Source of the DNA: Staphylococcus sp. M0911
GTDB taxonomy: Bacteria; Bacillota; Bacilli; Staphylococcales; Staphylococcaceae
Length of the DNA stretch: 64,000 bases
Assembly (NCBI RefSeq): GCF_003491325.1
Contig: NZ_CP022881.1
Location: 62,001-126,000, forward strand
Direction: 5' to 3'
In this document: one piece after another, positions 53,272 through 62,473 of the stretch
Position numbering within the stretch: position 1 is the first letter of the stretch
How the letters are laid out: every line of letters begins with the position of its first letter
Translations under genes and position numbers: made by a program
Notes under the pieces: model-generated
What the model was told of the DNA's origin: nothing
The model's input: only the letters and a program-made list of their open reading frames with translations
The model's database searches: none

Positions 53272-53284
53272 CATATTATTAGAA

Positions 53285-53851
53285 CTATTTTTCTTTTGAA
53301 AAACGTTTGAAAGTAAGTAATGAACCAATAGCTAATAATACCGTAGCAATTGATGCTACTAGACCATTGTTTGTTGTTTCACCAGTAGCTGGTAGTTCTG
53401 ATGCTTGTGTGGCATTATTTTGAACTGCTTGTTGTTGGTTATTATTTTGAGTAGTTACTGTGTTATCAGTTGCTTGTTGTTGACCTTGTTCATTATTGTT
53501 TGAATTATCAAATTGATATTTACCATTCTTATAAAATTTACCGTCATCAGCTGTTGCTAAAACACCTTCTCCTGTTTCTACAGTGCCATCTTTATATACT
53601 CTAACAGCACCGTCGCCTACACCTGACTTATTATTATAACCTAGTAAATAATAGTCCCCTTTATCTTCGGCTTTTTGGAAATTAACACGTTCAGGCTTAT
53701 AACCATCTTCTTTCCAAACTTGAGTAGCTACTGATTGAGCGTTATTTGCATTTACTGATGATTCAGCAGCACTTGCATTATGTGAACTTACTCCTGTAAA
53801 TAATAATGCACCTGCTAATGTTGTTGCCCCTAAAATTTTAGTTGTTTTCAT
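53285..53851 (-). CDS. Short LPXTG cell-wall-anchored protein
   Basis: The 188-residue protein has a signal peptide (MKTTKILGATTLAGALLFTG, cleavage near NASA-A), a small folded N-terminal domain of about 90 residues (VWKEDGYKPERVNFQKAEDK...), a Gln/Asn-rich linker and the sortase signal LPATGETTNN. A hydrophobic helix and the positive tail FKRFSKEK follow. Sortase A would attach it to peptidoglycan. It is unusually small for an LPXTG protein. No match to a named adhesin is recognised. Confidence 0.85.
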   Translation of the reverse strand: MKTTKILGATTLAGALLFTGVSSHNASAAESSVNANNAQSVATQVWKEDGYKPERVNFQKAEDKGDYYLLGYNNKSGVGDGAVRVYKDGTVETGEGVLATADDGKFYKNGKYQFDNSNNNEQGQQQATDNTVTTQNNNQQQAVQNNATQASELPATGETTNNGLVASIATVLLAIGSLLTFKRFSKEK

Positions 53852-54030
53852 AAAAAATCCCCCATCTATAAATATTTTGAAAATTACAACTAAATTCTAA
53901 CACAGACCACTAAATAAAAAAATGATAATTTTAAATATTTTGTAAATGTCTAAGCTATATAAAAATATTGAGTTTAATTTGATTCTATATTTATTTGATT
54001 TTTTGGTTTTGATCATTATATTAAAACAAA

Positions 54031-54067
54031 ATAAAAAAGTTTGTCGCCTTATCTATAGGAGACAAAC
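54031..54067 (-). terminator. Intrinsic terminator on the minus strand
   Basis: Reading leftwards, GTTTGTCTCCT (54067-54057) pairs with AGGCGACAAAC (54049-54039), one mismatch, followed by six T residues. A second small hairpin (AAAAGCT/AGCTTTT, 54089-54108) lies just before it. Confidence 0.8.
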
Positions 54068-54120
54068 CTTAAATTAAAATTTAAAGACAAAAGCTAAATT
54101 CAGCTTTTCTCTAATGTATT

Positions 54121-54582
54121 TTATTCGTCATTTTCTGTTGCTAAATCATCAGATGAGACGCCATTATGACCAATGCGTTGTGCTATATCACCAGGTAGTT
54201 GTCTATCTCCAACTAGCTCATTATATTTCTTAAAGTCAGATTCGGTCATATTATCTTTACTTCTTAAATAAGCTTCATAATTTTCTATATCTTGCAGTTG
54301 CTTATCTTGAGTTGGATTTGTATTTGTTTGTGCTTGTTGAGGATTTTGTTGTACTGGCTGATTGTTTTGTACTTGTTGGTTTTGAGATGTATTTGAATTG
54401 ATATTTTCACTGTTGCTTGAGGTTTTTTTATTCTCAGTGTTTGCTTTTTTGGAAGCTGTTTTCTTTTTATTTTCTTCTGAAGTTTTATGTGTAGTATGAG
54501 ATTTATCTTTATTATCTATACTACATGAAACTAGGAAGGTCATTGATAAAAGTATGATTATACCCCTTAATATGTGATACAT
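54121..54582 (-). CDS. Small lipoprotein with low-complexity middle, unknown function
   Basis: The 153-residue protein has a lipoprotein signal (MYHILRGIIILLSMTFLVSC, lipobox LVSC), then a Lys/Ser/Asn/Gln-rich segment, and a conserved-looking C-terminal part (NYEAYLRSKDNMTESDFKKY then NELVGDRQLPGD). AAAGGAGATTA precedes the ATG. The family is not recognised. Together with the neighbouring LPXTG protein it makes a small surface-protein cluster. Confidence 0.7.
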   Translation of the reverse strand: MYHILRGIIILLSMTFLVSCSIDNKDKSHTTHKTSEENKKKTASKKANTENKKTSSNSENINSNTSQNQQVQNNQPVQQNPQQAQTNTNPTQDKQLQDIENYEAYLRSKDNMTESDFKKYNELVGDRQLPGDIAQRIGHNGVSSDDLATENDE

Positions 54583-54860
54583 AAGTAATCTCCTTTGATT
54601 TTAGTTGTGTTAAATATAATAATAAATAAATAGAGTGTTTTAGTAAATGGAAAAATTTATTATTTGAAAGATATAACTTTCTAACAATAAAGGCTCTTGG
54701 GATTTTTGATTTTATAAAGAAATCGCATCTAAGATATTTAAATATATCATTTATATAAAAACGAAATAATTGTATAATTTTAATGAAGACATTTCGGATT
54801 TAAATTTATCATTACATATATATTCAAATTATCTGTAGCTGTTTAAAATGGGGGACTTAT

Positions 54861-55391
54861 ATGCAAATAAAGAATGCTATTTATCAAGGGACTATAAGTG
54901 GTAAGCAAGTGGTTGTTGATCATGAACGTTTGAAATATAACAAATTTTTAATATTACCGGTGATAGTTGGTATCATTTTTATTTACCTAGCAATGGTAGT
55001 GATGGTGATAATTATTAATCTAGCATTTCTAGTGGATCTAGTTTTTATAAATATTTTAGGTTGTATTGTAGGATTTTTTATACCTGCCATACTTTTTAAG
55101 TATCTACATAATCAGATTTTTATGAGGGAGATTACCTTAATTCAATTAGGTTGGGATCAATATGAATTACATGTAGGTAATCAGAAATATATTGGCTATT
55201 ATAAAGATGTAAAAAAAGCTATCTATGTAAGTTATCCAGGTCAAGCAACCATATTTATGCCAGATGCAGTAACGAAAATTAAAACATATGATGGGACTTA
55301 TAGAATTGCTGCAGTGAAAATGGAACAACAACAAACTGTACAAAAAATTAAATTTCATTTTGAACAAATGGTTGATAAACATCAATCTTAA
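54861..55391 (+). CDS. Membrane protein with two helices, unknown function
   Basis: The 176-residue protein has a short cytosolic start, two hydrophobic segments at residues about 28-75 (ILPVIVGIIFIYLAMVVMVI and NILGCIVGFFIPAILF) and a hydrophilic C-terminal domain (LIQLGWDQYELHVGNQKYIG). It resembles PH-like or DUF-type two-helix membrane proteins, but I do not recognise the family. A GGGGG run precedes the ATG. Confidence 0.6.
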   Translation: MQIKNAIYQGTISGKQVVVDHERLKYNKFLILPVIVGIIFIYLAMVVMVIIINLAFLVDLVFINILGCIVGFFIPAILFKYLHNQIFMREITLIQLGWDQYELHVGNQKYIGYYKDVKKAIYVSYPGQATIFMPDAVTKIKTYDGTYRIAAVKMEQQQTVQKIKFHFEQMVDKHQS

Positions 55392-55529
55392 AATATAATT
55401 TTATATCCTTCACATTAAAATGAATGAAGCAACTTGGTAAAAAGCGAAAAGAGATGTGTATCATAAGTTTTAACTTCATAATAGATTACAGGGAGGTTTG
55501 ATCCTATCCTTATTAAAAATAAAGTATAT

Positions 55530-55685
55530 ATGTCGATCATCATCGTATTAATTATTATAAATGTAATATTAATATCGACTGATCAGGTCATAGCAAGTAA
55601 CATTGGAAATAGGTTGATTTATATAATCTTTTTTATTAATTACTTATTAATAATTATAGGAGTTACCGTTAAAACTAAAAAGTGA
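55530..55685 (+). CDS. Possible small membrane peptide
   Basis: A 51-residue frame (MSIIIVLIIINVILISTDQ and later LIYIIFFINYLLIIIGVTV) would form two membrane helices with a basic tail (KTKK). GGGAGG lies upstream at 55491-55496 but is too far from ATG 55530 to be convincing. The gene is doubtful. Confidence 0.35.
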   Translation: MSIIIVLIIINVILISTDQVIASNIGNRLIYIIFFINYLLIIIGVTVKTKK

Positions 55686-55790
55686 TAGTTATTAAACTTA
55701 TGTTTGACGTAAAACAATGATTTAATCGAAGTCACAATCGGTCGCATTTTTATAGCTAATTATATTGTACAAATATTTCGTCTCACAACA

Positions 55791-55840
55791 CCCTCTTCAA
55801 CTTACTCATAATCATCACTATATTGAAGGGAGCTTTTTTT
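55791..55840 (+). terminator. Intrinsic terminator
   Basis: CCCTCTTCAA (55791-55800) pairs with TTGAAGGGAG (55823-55832), one mismatch and one G-U pair, followed by CTTTTTTT. Confidence 0.65.
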
Positions 55841-56076
55841 ATTCAACTACGGAAAAGATGATACACATGTTCAAGTTGTACTTATCCAAATCTATCTTCT
55901 GATAACTCCTCAATGACTCATTCTCACCCTAATGCTTCATCCATATACATACGCTTATATAACTTTGCAAATTCCATTCAATTATTTATATATTATCCAA
56001 AGGCATTCAGTTCAAATAAATAAATTTTAAGCGTATACTTGAATTGTAAGCAATATGAATTATGGGGGCATAAGAG

Positions 56077-57891
56077 ATGAATTTTAAAAACGTAGTAGTC
56101 GCAGGTGGCGGTGTACTAGGAAGCCAAATCGCTTTCCAAAGTGCATTCCACGGATTTAACGTAACGTTATATGATATTAATGATGAGGCTTTAGAAAAAG
56201 TCAAAGAGCGTTTGAATATCTTAAAAGGACGTTATTTAGATGATTTAGATACGACTGAAGAGAAAGTAGAACAAGCGTATCAATCAATCCAATTTAGTAC
56301 TAGTATTCCTGATGCAGCAAAAGATGCTGACATTGTTATTGAAGCCATTCCAGAAGTTGTTTCAATTAAAACAGATTTCTATAAACAATTAGGTGAAAGT
56401 GCACCTGAAAAAACAATTTTCGCAACAAATTCTTCAACATTTGCGCCAAGTCAATTTAAAGATGTTACAGGTAGACCAGAAAAATTCTTGGCATTACATT
56501 TTGCTAATGAAATTTGGCTACGTAATACAGGTGAAGTGATGCGTACGGAAGATACTTCAGATGAAATCTTTAATGAAGTCTTAGACTTTGCGAAAGCAAT
56601 CGGTATGGTACCACTTCCAATCCACAAAGAACAACCAGGTTATATCTTAAATTCATTACTTGTACCTTTAGTAACACAAGCAGGTTACTTACTTGGTAAC
56701 GAAGTTGCAGATTATAAAATGATCGATAAAACATGGATGAAAGCGACAAACGATGAACATGGACCATTTGGTATGAATGATATCGTTGGTATCGCGACAC
56801 ATTTAAATATCAGAAAATCAAAAATGGATGAAAATTCACCAGAATGGGCTAAAAACTACCTTAGATTCTTAGAAGGTATGGTAGAAGAAGGTCGTCTTGG
56901 TAAATCTGTAGGTAAAGGTTTCTACAATTATCCAAACCCTGAATTCAAGAGCAAAGACTTCTTCGATAATCCAAAAGAAATCAAAGATTTAACACACGGA
57001 TTTAAAAATATTACTGTCGCAGGTGGCGGTGTCTTAGGTAGTCAAATCGCATTCCAAACTGCATCTGGTGACTTTAACGTGTCACTTTATGATATTAGTG
57101 ATGATGCGATTGAAGCTGCTAAAGGTCGTATAAAACAAATTAAACAAGATTACAAATCAGATATGAATGTGGATGACGCTACTGTAGACAAATTCGAATC
57201 AAATATCAGTTATTACACTGATTTAGCTGAAGCAACTAAAGATGCAGATTTAGTTATTGAAGTTGTACCAGAAAATACTGATATTAAAAAAGACTTCTAT
57301 AAACAATTAAGCGAAGTCTTAAATGAAGATGCGTATATCGTTACAAACTCTTCTACATTAAGACCAAGTGACTTTGAAGATTTAACTGGTCGTCCAGAAA
57401 AATTCGCGGCATTACACTTCTCAAATGGTGTATGGCTTAAAAACACTGGTGAAGTCATGGTTGCAAGCAAAACAACAGAAGACACATTTAATAAAATCTT
57501 AGCATTTGCACGTGATATTCACTTAGTAGTAATTCCAATTCACAAAGAACAACCAGGATATATCTTAAATACGTTATTAATTCCATTACTACATGCTGGA
57601 CTTAAATTATTAGTTAAAGACATTGCAAATGTTGAAACAATTGATAAAACATGGATGATCGGATTCCATGCGGTTCATGGTCCATTAGCTATTGTAGATA
57701 TCATTGGATTAAATACGATGTATCACATTTTAAATGCTATTTACCAAGAATCTAACGATGAAATCGATGGTAAAGTCGTTGATTTATTACAAAGTAAAAT
57801 CGATAAAGGTGAATTAGGCCGTGGTGTAGGTAAAGGTTTCTATGACTACTCAAACGGTGCACCATATTTAGAACCAGATTTCTTAAAATAA
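56077..57891 (+). CDS. 3-hydroxyacyl-CoA dehydrogenase, two complete copies in one polypeptide
   Basis: The 604-residue protein is an in-frame tandem duplication. Copy 1 (residues about 1-302) and copy 2 (about 307-604) each have the NAD motif VAGGGVLGSQIAFQ, an ADxVIE segment, TNSST, the HF motif (ALHFAN or ALHFSN) that supplies the catalytic His, HKEQPGYILN (Glu) and a C-terminal GKSVGKGFY or GRGVGKGFY end. Each copy is a full single-domain enzyme of the usual 300-residue length. It would oxidise a 3-hydroxyacyl-CoA or related 3-hydroxy acid with NAD+. Both copies retain their key residues. No fatty-acid-oxidation partner genes are adjacent. Confidence 0.85.
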   Translation: MNFKNVVVAGGGVLGSQIAFQSAFHGFNVTLYDINDEALEKVKERLNILKGRYLDDLDTTEEKVEQAYQSIQFSTSIPDAAKDADIVIEAIPEVVSIKTDFYKQLGESAPEKTIFATNSSTFAPSQFKDVTGRPEKFLALHFANEIWLRNTGEVMRTEDTSDEIFNEVLDFAKAIGMVPLPIHKEQPGYILNSLLVPLVTQAGYLLGNEVADYKMIDKTWMKATNDEHGPFGMNDIVGIATHLNIRKSKMDENSPEWAKNYLRFLEGMVEEGRLGKSVGKGFYNYPNPEFKSKDFFDNPKEIKDLTHGFKNITVAGGGVLGSQIAFQTASGDFNVSLYDISDDAIEAAKGRIKQIKQDYKSDMNVDDATVDKFESNISYYTDLAEATKDADLVIEVVPENTDIKKDFYKQLSEVLNEDAYIVTNSSTLRPSDFEDLTGRPEKFAALHFSNGVWLKNTGEVMVASKTTEDTFNKILAFARDIHLVVIPIHKEQPGYILNTLLIPLLHAGLKLLVKDIANVETIDKTWMIGFHAVHGPLAIVDIIGLNTMYHILNAIYQESNDEIDGKVVDLLQSKIDKGELGRGVGKGFYDYSNGAPYLEPDFLK

Positions 57892-57983
57892 GCATTCTGC
57901 AATAGTAGATGTAAAGATTCATTAGTGACAGTTCCCTTTAATAATTAAAATCATTCAATAGATGACATATAAATCATTTCCCC

Positions 57984-58020
57984 AAACCCCTTTACTATCC
58001 GCCGTAGTAAAGGGGTTTTT
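57984..58020 (+). terminator. Intrinsic terminator
   Basis: AAACCCCTTTACTA (57984-57997) pairs perfectly with TAGTAAAGGGGTTT and is followed by further T residues. Confidence 0.85.
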
Positions 58021-58042
58021 GCTATTGATTAAGCGTATCAAA

Positions 58043-58084
58043 AAAGCTCGACAGCGATCGCTACATTGATCTTTGTCGAGCTTT
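58043..58084. terminator. Second hairpin terminator, probably for the arc operon
   Basis: AAAGCTCGACA (58043-58053) pairs perfectly with TGTCGAGCTTT (58074-58084). On the minus strand the stem is followed by TTTTGATACG, so it could end arcR transcription; the plus side has no T run. Confidence 0.65.
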
Positions 58085-58088
58085 AGTC

Positions 58089-58155
58089 GGTTAATCACCA
58101 TGTCACGTTAATAAAAGGAGGTCTTCATATGCTGATTAACCATGGGATGGGGTGA
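58089..58155 (+). other. Inverted repeat enclosing a strong ribosome site and an 8-codon frame
   Basis: GGTTAATCA (58089-58097) pairs with TGATTAACC (58133-58141). Inside is AAAGGAGG (58113-58120) and ATG 58129, which opens MLINHGMG before TGA 58153. The near-perfect Shine-Dalgarno spacing is notable, but the peptide is too short to call a gene. It lies downstream of the arcR stop, in the antisense direction. Confidence 0.4.
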
Positions 58156-58179
58156 ATATGAGTTTATGGGATAAAATGA

Positions 58180-58893
58180 TTACGCTAAAATTTGTTTACT
58201 GATAATCCAGTTTTTATGGTGCTTAAGCAAAATATTTTGCTCTTTCAATTCTTGAATAATATGGCCAGTTGTTTCACGTGAAATACTTGCAAGATCACTA
58301 ATCATTTGAATCGTTAAAAATGATTTGATTTCATAAAATTCATCGTTATCATAACCAATCATGTGACATAAATAAATTAATATTTTAATCACGCGTTCTT
58401 TTGCACTTTTAGAACTGAGTGCCATATGATATTCAATTTGTTGTTTCTGATTGTTACATAACAATTGGTAAATTCTAATAAACACTTTGTCATTGTTTCT
58501 ACATAGATATTCAATAAGATCAATGGGAACGGCAATCATGATACAGTCTGTAATGGCTGTACACATTTCATTCGTTGTCTTCTCTTGGAAGAGATTATGC
58601 ATGGGGAATAATTTATCATCCTTGTTTAAGATGCGGTATACATCACCATTCATACTAAATTGTTCTCTTAATATATAACCATCGATCAAATAGTAAATAT
58701 GTGTTAATTCGTCAGAAGAATAGTAAATGACTTGTCCTTTGTTATATTGTCTAACGATACATTCATTTTTGTAAGGTTGTAAAGCAACAGAAGGGATGTG
58801 AATCAATTGGGCAAGTCGTTCAAGACACTGATCACTATGATTTGTGATTATTGAATTATCGATTGCAATGCCTCGTGATTGGTTGTTTGTCAT
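58180..58893 (-). CDS. arcR: ArcR, Crp/Fnr-family activator of the arginine deiminase operon
   Basis: The 237-residue protein has an N-terminal cyclic-nucleotide-binding-like beta roll (CIVRQYNKGQVIYYSSDELT, YYLIDGYILREQFS) and a C-terminal helix-turn-helix (LTIQMISDLASISRETTGHIIQEL, about 188-212). It lies at the end of the arc operon, 19 bp after arcC. In staphylococci, ArcR activates arc genes under anaerobic conditions. A matching CRP/FNR-type site is present before arcA at 63769-63784. Confidence 0.9.
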   Translation of the reverse strand: MTNNQSRGIAIDNSIITNHSDQCLERLAQLIHIPSVALQPYKNECIVRQYNKGQVIYYSSDELTHIYYLIDGYILREQFSMNGDVYRILNKDDKLFPMHNLFQEKTTNEMCTAITDCIMIAVPIDLIEYLCRNNDKVFIRIYQLLCNNQKQQIEYHMALSSKSAKERVIKILIYLCHMIGYDNDEFYEIKSFLTIQMISDLASISRETTGHIIQELKEQNILLKHHKNWIISKQILA

Positions 58894-58912
58894 AAAGTCA
58901 CCACCTTAGTGA

Positions 58913-59854
58913 TTAATGCTCGATTTGTGTGCCAACATGTCCTTTGAATGCTTCATATGCATTATCTAAATTAGTGATAATCGCGCGTCGGCCTTCACCA
59001 CTTTCAACAAAATCAATGGCAGCTTCGATTTTAGGAAGCATAGAACCCTCGGCAAATTTACCATCTTTGGCATATTGTTTTAACGTTGCAACGTCAACGT
59101 TTGTTAATGCCTCTTGATTAGGCTCGTTATAGTTGATATATACATGCTCTACGTTCGTTAATATCATTAAAGTATTAGCGTCGATGAGTTGTGCTAAGCG
59201 TTCACTGGCAAAGTCTTTATCTATTACAGCTTCGACACCTTCATATGTGTCGTTGCGCTTAATAACTGGTATGCCGCCGCCACCACATGCAATGATGATA
59301 TTTTGATTCTCTACTAATGTACTAATGAGTTGATGCTCTAAAATAGACACTGGCAAAGGTGAAGGTACCACTTTACGGTAACCACGTCCAGCATCTTCCT
59401 TATAAGTTGATTCTGGATTGGCTTGCTGTAATTGCTCAGCTTCTTCTTTAGTGTAAAATGGTCCAATCGGTTTAGTAGGGTTAGACATACGGGGGTCATG
59501 TTCGTCGACCTCAACACGAGTAATTACTGTACCTGCGCGTCTTGGGCTCTTAATTTCAGCAAGTACTCTGTTGACTTCCGTCTCTATCCAGAATCCTATC
59601 ATACCTTGGGTCATGGAACCACAAACATCAAGCGGCATGGCAGGGGTTTGTGGACTATCTGCCTTAGCTTGTTGGATCAACATCGTACCAATTTGTGGAC
59701 CGTTACCATGAGAGATAACGATGTCTGCATCAGTATCAAATAAAGGTTTGAGTGCTTGCATTGTCGAACGTATTGCTTTTCTTTGTGCGTCAGCTGAGCC
59801 ATCATCAGTTTGTATGGCATTACCGCCTAACGCGATGACGATTTTGTTATCCAT
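58913..59854 (-). CDS. arcC: Carbamate kinase
   Basis: I chose ATG 59854, with AAGGAG correctly spaced; GTG 59863 overlaps that site. The 313-residue protein has [84 protein letters not shown] and [10 protein letters not shown] in family order. It makes ATP and ammonia plus CO2 from carbamoyl phosphate. It lies 16 bp after arcD. Confidence 0.95.
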   Translation of the reverse strand: MDNKIVIALGGNAIQTDDGSADAQRKAIRSTMQALKPLFDTDADIVISHGNGPQIGTMLIQQAKADSPQTPAMPLDVCGSMTQGMIGFWIETEVNRVLAEIKSPRRAGTVITRVEVDEHDPRMSNPTKPIGPFYTKEEAEQLQQANPESTYKEDAGRGYRKVVPSPLPVSILEHQLISTLVENQNIIIACGGGGIPVIKRNDTYEGVEAVIDKDFASERLAQLIDANTLMILTNVEHVYINYNEPNQEALTNVDVATLKQYAKDGKFAEGSMLPKIEAAIDFVESGEGRRAIITNLDNAYEAFKGHVGTQIEH

Positions 59855-59870
59855 ATCGTTCACTCCTTAA

Positions 59871-61301
59871 TTAGAATACATTTACGGCACCAGTGATTAA
59901 TCTGAAAATGCCAATGATTGCTAGAATTGTGATTAATACAAAGAAGATATAGTCAACCTTGCTTAAAGGTTTCCGGTTGTTTTTTTGGACGGTTTGGTAA
60001 ACGAATAAGCCTGGGATATAGAGCAACATAGTTAATAGTAAGTAATCTATACCCGCTGCATAAACGAGCCAAATCGCGTAAACAGACGAGATAATACCAA
60101 TAACCCATTGTTTCGTTGTTGCGCGTTCCTTCGTTAAGTAAGTGTATTTAACTTGATAGAAAGCACTGAACATATATGGGATAAGGATCGCACTGGATGC
60201 GAGTGAAAAGGCGAATTGATATGCACTCTCTGTGAATAACATACTGATTAAAAAGATTTGTACTAATATATTCGTAATTAATAATGAATTGACAGGTGCT
60301 TTATTTTTATTTTCTTTTGCAAACCATTTAGGGAATAGGCCATCTTTCGCAACAACGAAGGGTAATTCACCTGCGAGTAGTGTCCATCCTAACCAAGCAC
60401 CTAATACTGAAATGATTAAACCAATGTTGACTAGTACTGAACCCCAATGTCCTACAATATGTTCTAAGACTGCAGCCATAGATGGGTTAGATAGTTCTGA
60501 AATATGATTCTGTTGAATGACACCTTGTGCGAGAACAGTCATTAAGAAATAGATGACTAATACAGAGATAAGACCGATCACAGTTGCAGTACCGACGTCT
60601 TTTTTACTTTTAGCACGGCTTGAAAAGACAACCGCACCTTCAATACCTGTAAATACCCAGACCGTTACAAGCATTGTACTTTTCACTTGGCCTAATGTAT
60701 CACCCCAACTGAATATGCCAGTATCGCCACTTGTCATACCGTATAAACCAGCTTTAAAGGTCTCAAAGTTAAACGCAGCAATCATACATACGATGACAAG
60801 TAAGATAGGGATGAGTTTAGCAACAGTAACGATACTATTAATAAACGCAGCTGTTTCTACACCTTTTAAGATGAGGTAATGTACGCCCCATAAAAGGATA
60901 GAAGCAACGATAATACTTGGTAAGGTATTTCCACCTTTGAAGATTGGGAAGAAGTTACCGACTGCTGACATTAATAATGTGGCATAGGCCACGTTGCCTA
61001 GGAAGGCTGCAAACCAATAACCCCAAGCACTTGAAAATCCAATAAAATCACCGAACCCGGCTTGTGCATAGCTATAGATACCACCATCTAAGTCTTGTCT
61101 TTCATTCGTTAAGTTCTGAAAGACAAAGGCTAGGGAAATCATACCAATTGCTGTGATAATCCAACCGATAATGATGGCTAAACCACCAGCTTGATTACCC
61201 ATATCAGAAATAATGTTAAATGCACCGCCACCAATCATTGAACCAATGACGAGGCCAATCAAGGAGGTTTTACTTAATTTATTTCCATCTGATTCACTCA
61301 T
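59871..61301 (-). CDS. arcD: Arginine/ornithine antiporter
   Basis: The 476-residue APC-family protein has about 13 membrane segments and the start KLSKTSLIGLVIGSMIGGGAFNI with the GSMIGGGAF ligand motif, plus FIGFSSAWGYWFAAFLGNVAY and TVWVFTGIEGAVVFSSRAKSK. It exchanges external arginine for ornithine. It lies between arcB and arcC, after a 110-bp gap that contains a hairpin. Confidence 0.92.
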   Translation of the reverse strand: MSESDGNKLSKTSLIGLVIGSMIGGGAFNIISDMGNQAGGLAIIIGWIITAIGMISLAFVFQNLTNERQDLDGGIYSYAQAGFGDFIGFSSAWGYWFAAFLGNVAYATLLMSAVGNFFPIFKGGNTLPSIIVASILLWGVHYLILKGVETAAFINSIVTVAKLIPILLVIVCMIAAFNFETFKAGLYGMTSGDTGIFSWGDTLGQVKSTMLVTVWVFTGIEGAVVFSSRAKSKKDVGTATVIGLISVLVIYFLMTVLAQGVIQQNHISELSNPSMAAVLEHIVGHWGSVLVNIGLIISVLGAWLGWTLLAGELPFVVAKDGLFPKWFAKENKNKAPVNSLLITNILVQIFLISMLFTESAYQFAFSLASSAILIPYMFSAFYQVKYTYLTKERATTKQWVIGIISSVYAIWLVYAAGIDYLLLTMLLYIPGLFVYQTVQKNNRKPLSKVDYIFFVLITILAIIGIFRLITGAVNVF

Positions 61302-61327
61302 ATGTCATGTCTCCTTTGAATAAATAA

Positions 61328-61391
61328 GCAGGTTCAGTTGTGATTCATATATAGGAGCTCAGTGATATGAGGGTATCGTAACCAAACCTGC
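61328..61391 (-). other. Hairpin between arcB and arcD
   Basis: GCAGGTT (61328-61334) pairs with AACCTGC (61385-61391), with a loop of 50 bases. On the minus strand a TTATTTATT tail follows. It may be a processing site or partial terminator that sets different levels of arcAB and arcDC. Confidence 0.45.
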
Positions 61392-61411
61392 GTCTTCTTT
61401 TTAATTGCAAA

Positions 61412-62419
61412 CTATCCTAGCGTAGCTGCCATCACAGCTTTAATCGTATGCATACGGTTTTCTGCTTGATCGAATACTTTAGAATGTTTGCTTCTAAATA
61501 TCTCGTCAGTGACTTCCATTTCAGATAAACCATAGTCATCTTTGATTTGTTGACCATATGTTGTATTCGTATCATGGAAGGCTGGTAAACAATGTAAGAA
61601 AATCGTGCTATCTTTACCAGTTTTATCGAACATAGCTCTATTAACTTGATAGTCTTTTAATAATTTAATACGTGATTCAAATTCACTTTCTTCACCCATA
61701 GATACCCACACGTCAGTGTAGATAACATCGGCATCTTTAACACCTTCGTCAATATTATCTGTAATTGTGATTGAACCACCGTCTTGTTTGGCACGTCTTT
61801 CTGCAATATCAACATAGTCTTGAGATGGGAAGAGTGCTTTAGGAGAACAAATTGTTACGTCTACACCAAGCATTGGTCCAGCCACAAGTAGTGAGTTAGC
61901 CACATTGTTACGTCCGTCACCTACATAAGTAAGTTTGATGCCATCTAAATGACCAAAGTTTTCTTTAACTGTCATGTAGTCAGCTAACATTTGTGTTGGA
62001 TGCCATGCGTCGGTTAAACCATTCCATACAGGTACACCTGAATATTTAGCTAAGTCTTCAACCATCTCTTGTGAGAAACCGCGGAATTCGATACCATCAA
62101 ACATTCTTCCTAGTACTTTAGCTGTGTCTTCAACAGATTCTTTTTTACCTAATTGGATATCATTTTTTCCTAAGAATTCAGGATGTGCACCTAAATCAAT
62201 AGAGGCAACAGTAAAGGCTGCACGTGTACGTGTAGAATTCTTTTCAAATAATAGGGCGATATTTTTATGATCTAAATAACGATGTGGAATCCCTTTTTGT
62301 TTATAATCTTTTAAAGTAATAGCGAAATCGATTAAATCGCTAAATTCTTTTTTCGTAAAGTCATCTTCTTTTAATAAATGTCTACCTTTTAAGTTAAGTG
62401 GTTGTTGAATTTCTGACAT
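61412..62419 (-). CDS. arcB: Ornithine carbamoyltransferase, catabolic
   Basis: The 335-residue protein has the carbamoyl-phosphate motif [12 protein letters not shown], the ornithine-binding region ([15 protein letters not shown]), [34 protein letters not shown] (SMG loop), and the catalytic Cys motif [10 protein letters not shown]. It converts citrulline and phosphate to ornithine and carbamoyl phosphate. It lies 54 bp after arcA. Confidence 0.95.
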   Translation of the reverse strand: MSEIQQPLNLKGRHLLKEDDFTKKEFSDLIDFAITLKDYKQKGIPHRYLDHKNIALLFEKNSTRTRAAFTVASIDLGAHPEFLGKNDIQLGKKESVEDTAKVLGRMFDGIEFRGFSQEMVEDLAKYSGVPVWNGLTDAWHPTQMLADYMTVKENFGHLDGIKLTYVGDGRNNVANSLLVAGPMLGVDVTICSPKALFPSQDYVDIAERRAKQDGGSITITDNIDEGVKDADVIYTDVWVSMGEESEFESRIKLLKDYQVNRAMFDKTGKDSTIFLHCLPAFHDTNTTYGQQIKDDYGLSEMEVTDEIFRSKHSKVFDQAENRMHTIKAVMAATLG

Positions 62420-62473
62420 GATTCATTCCTCATTTCTTTAAAATGTATTAGTAAAGTACATGTGTGTACTGAA

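Larger units (their letters stand above)
55392..56076. other. Long intergenic region with a small possible ORF and a terminator
   Basis: The 685-bp stretch contains a 51-codon hydrophobic frame at 55530-55685 and an intrinsic terminator at 55791-55840, but no longer open frame. Its last 200 bp before the 3-hydroxyacyl-CoA dehydrogenase gene show nothing clear. Confidence 0.5.
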
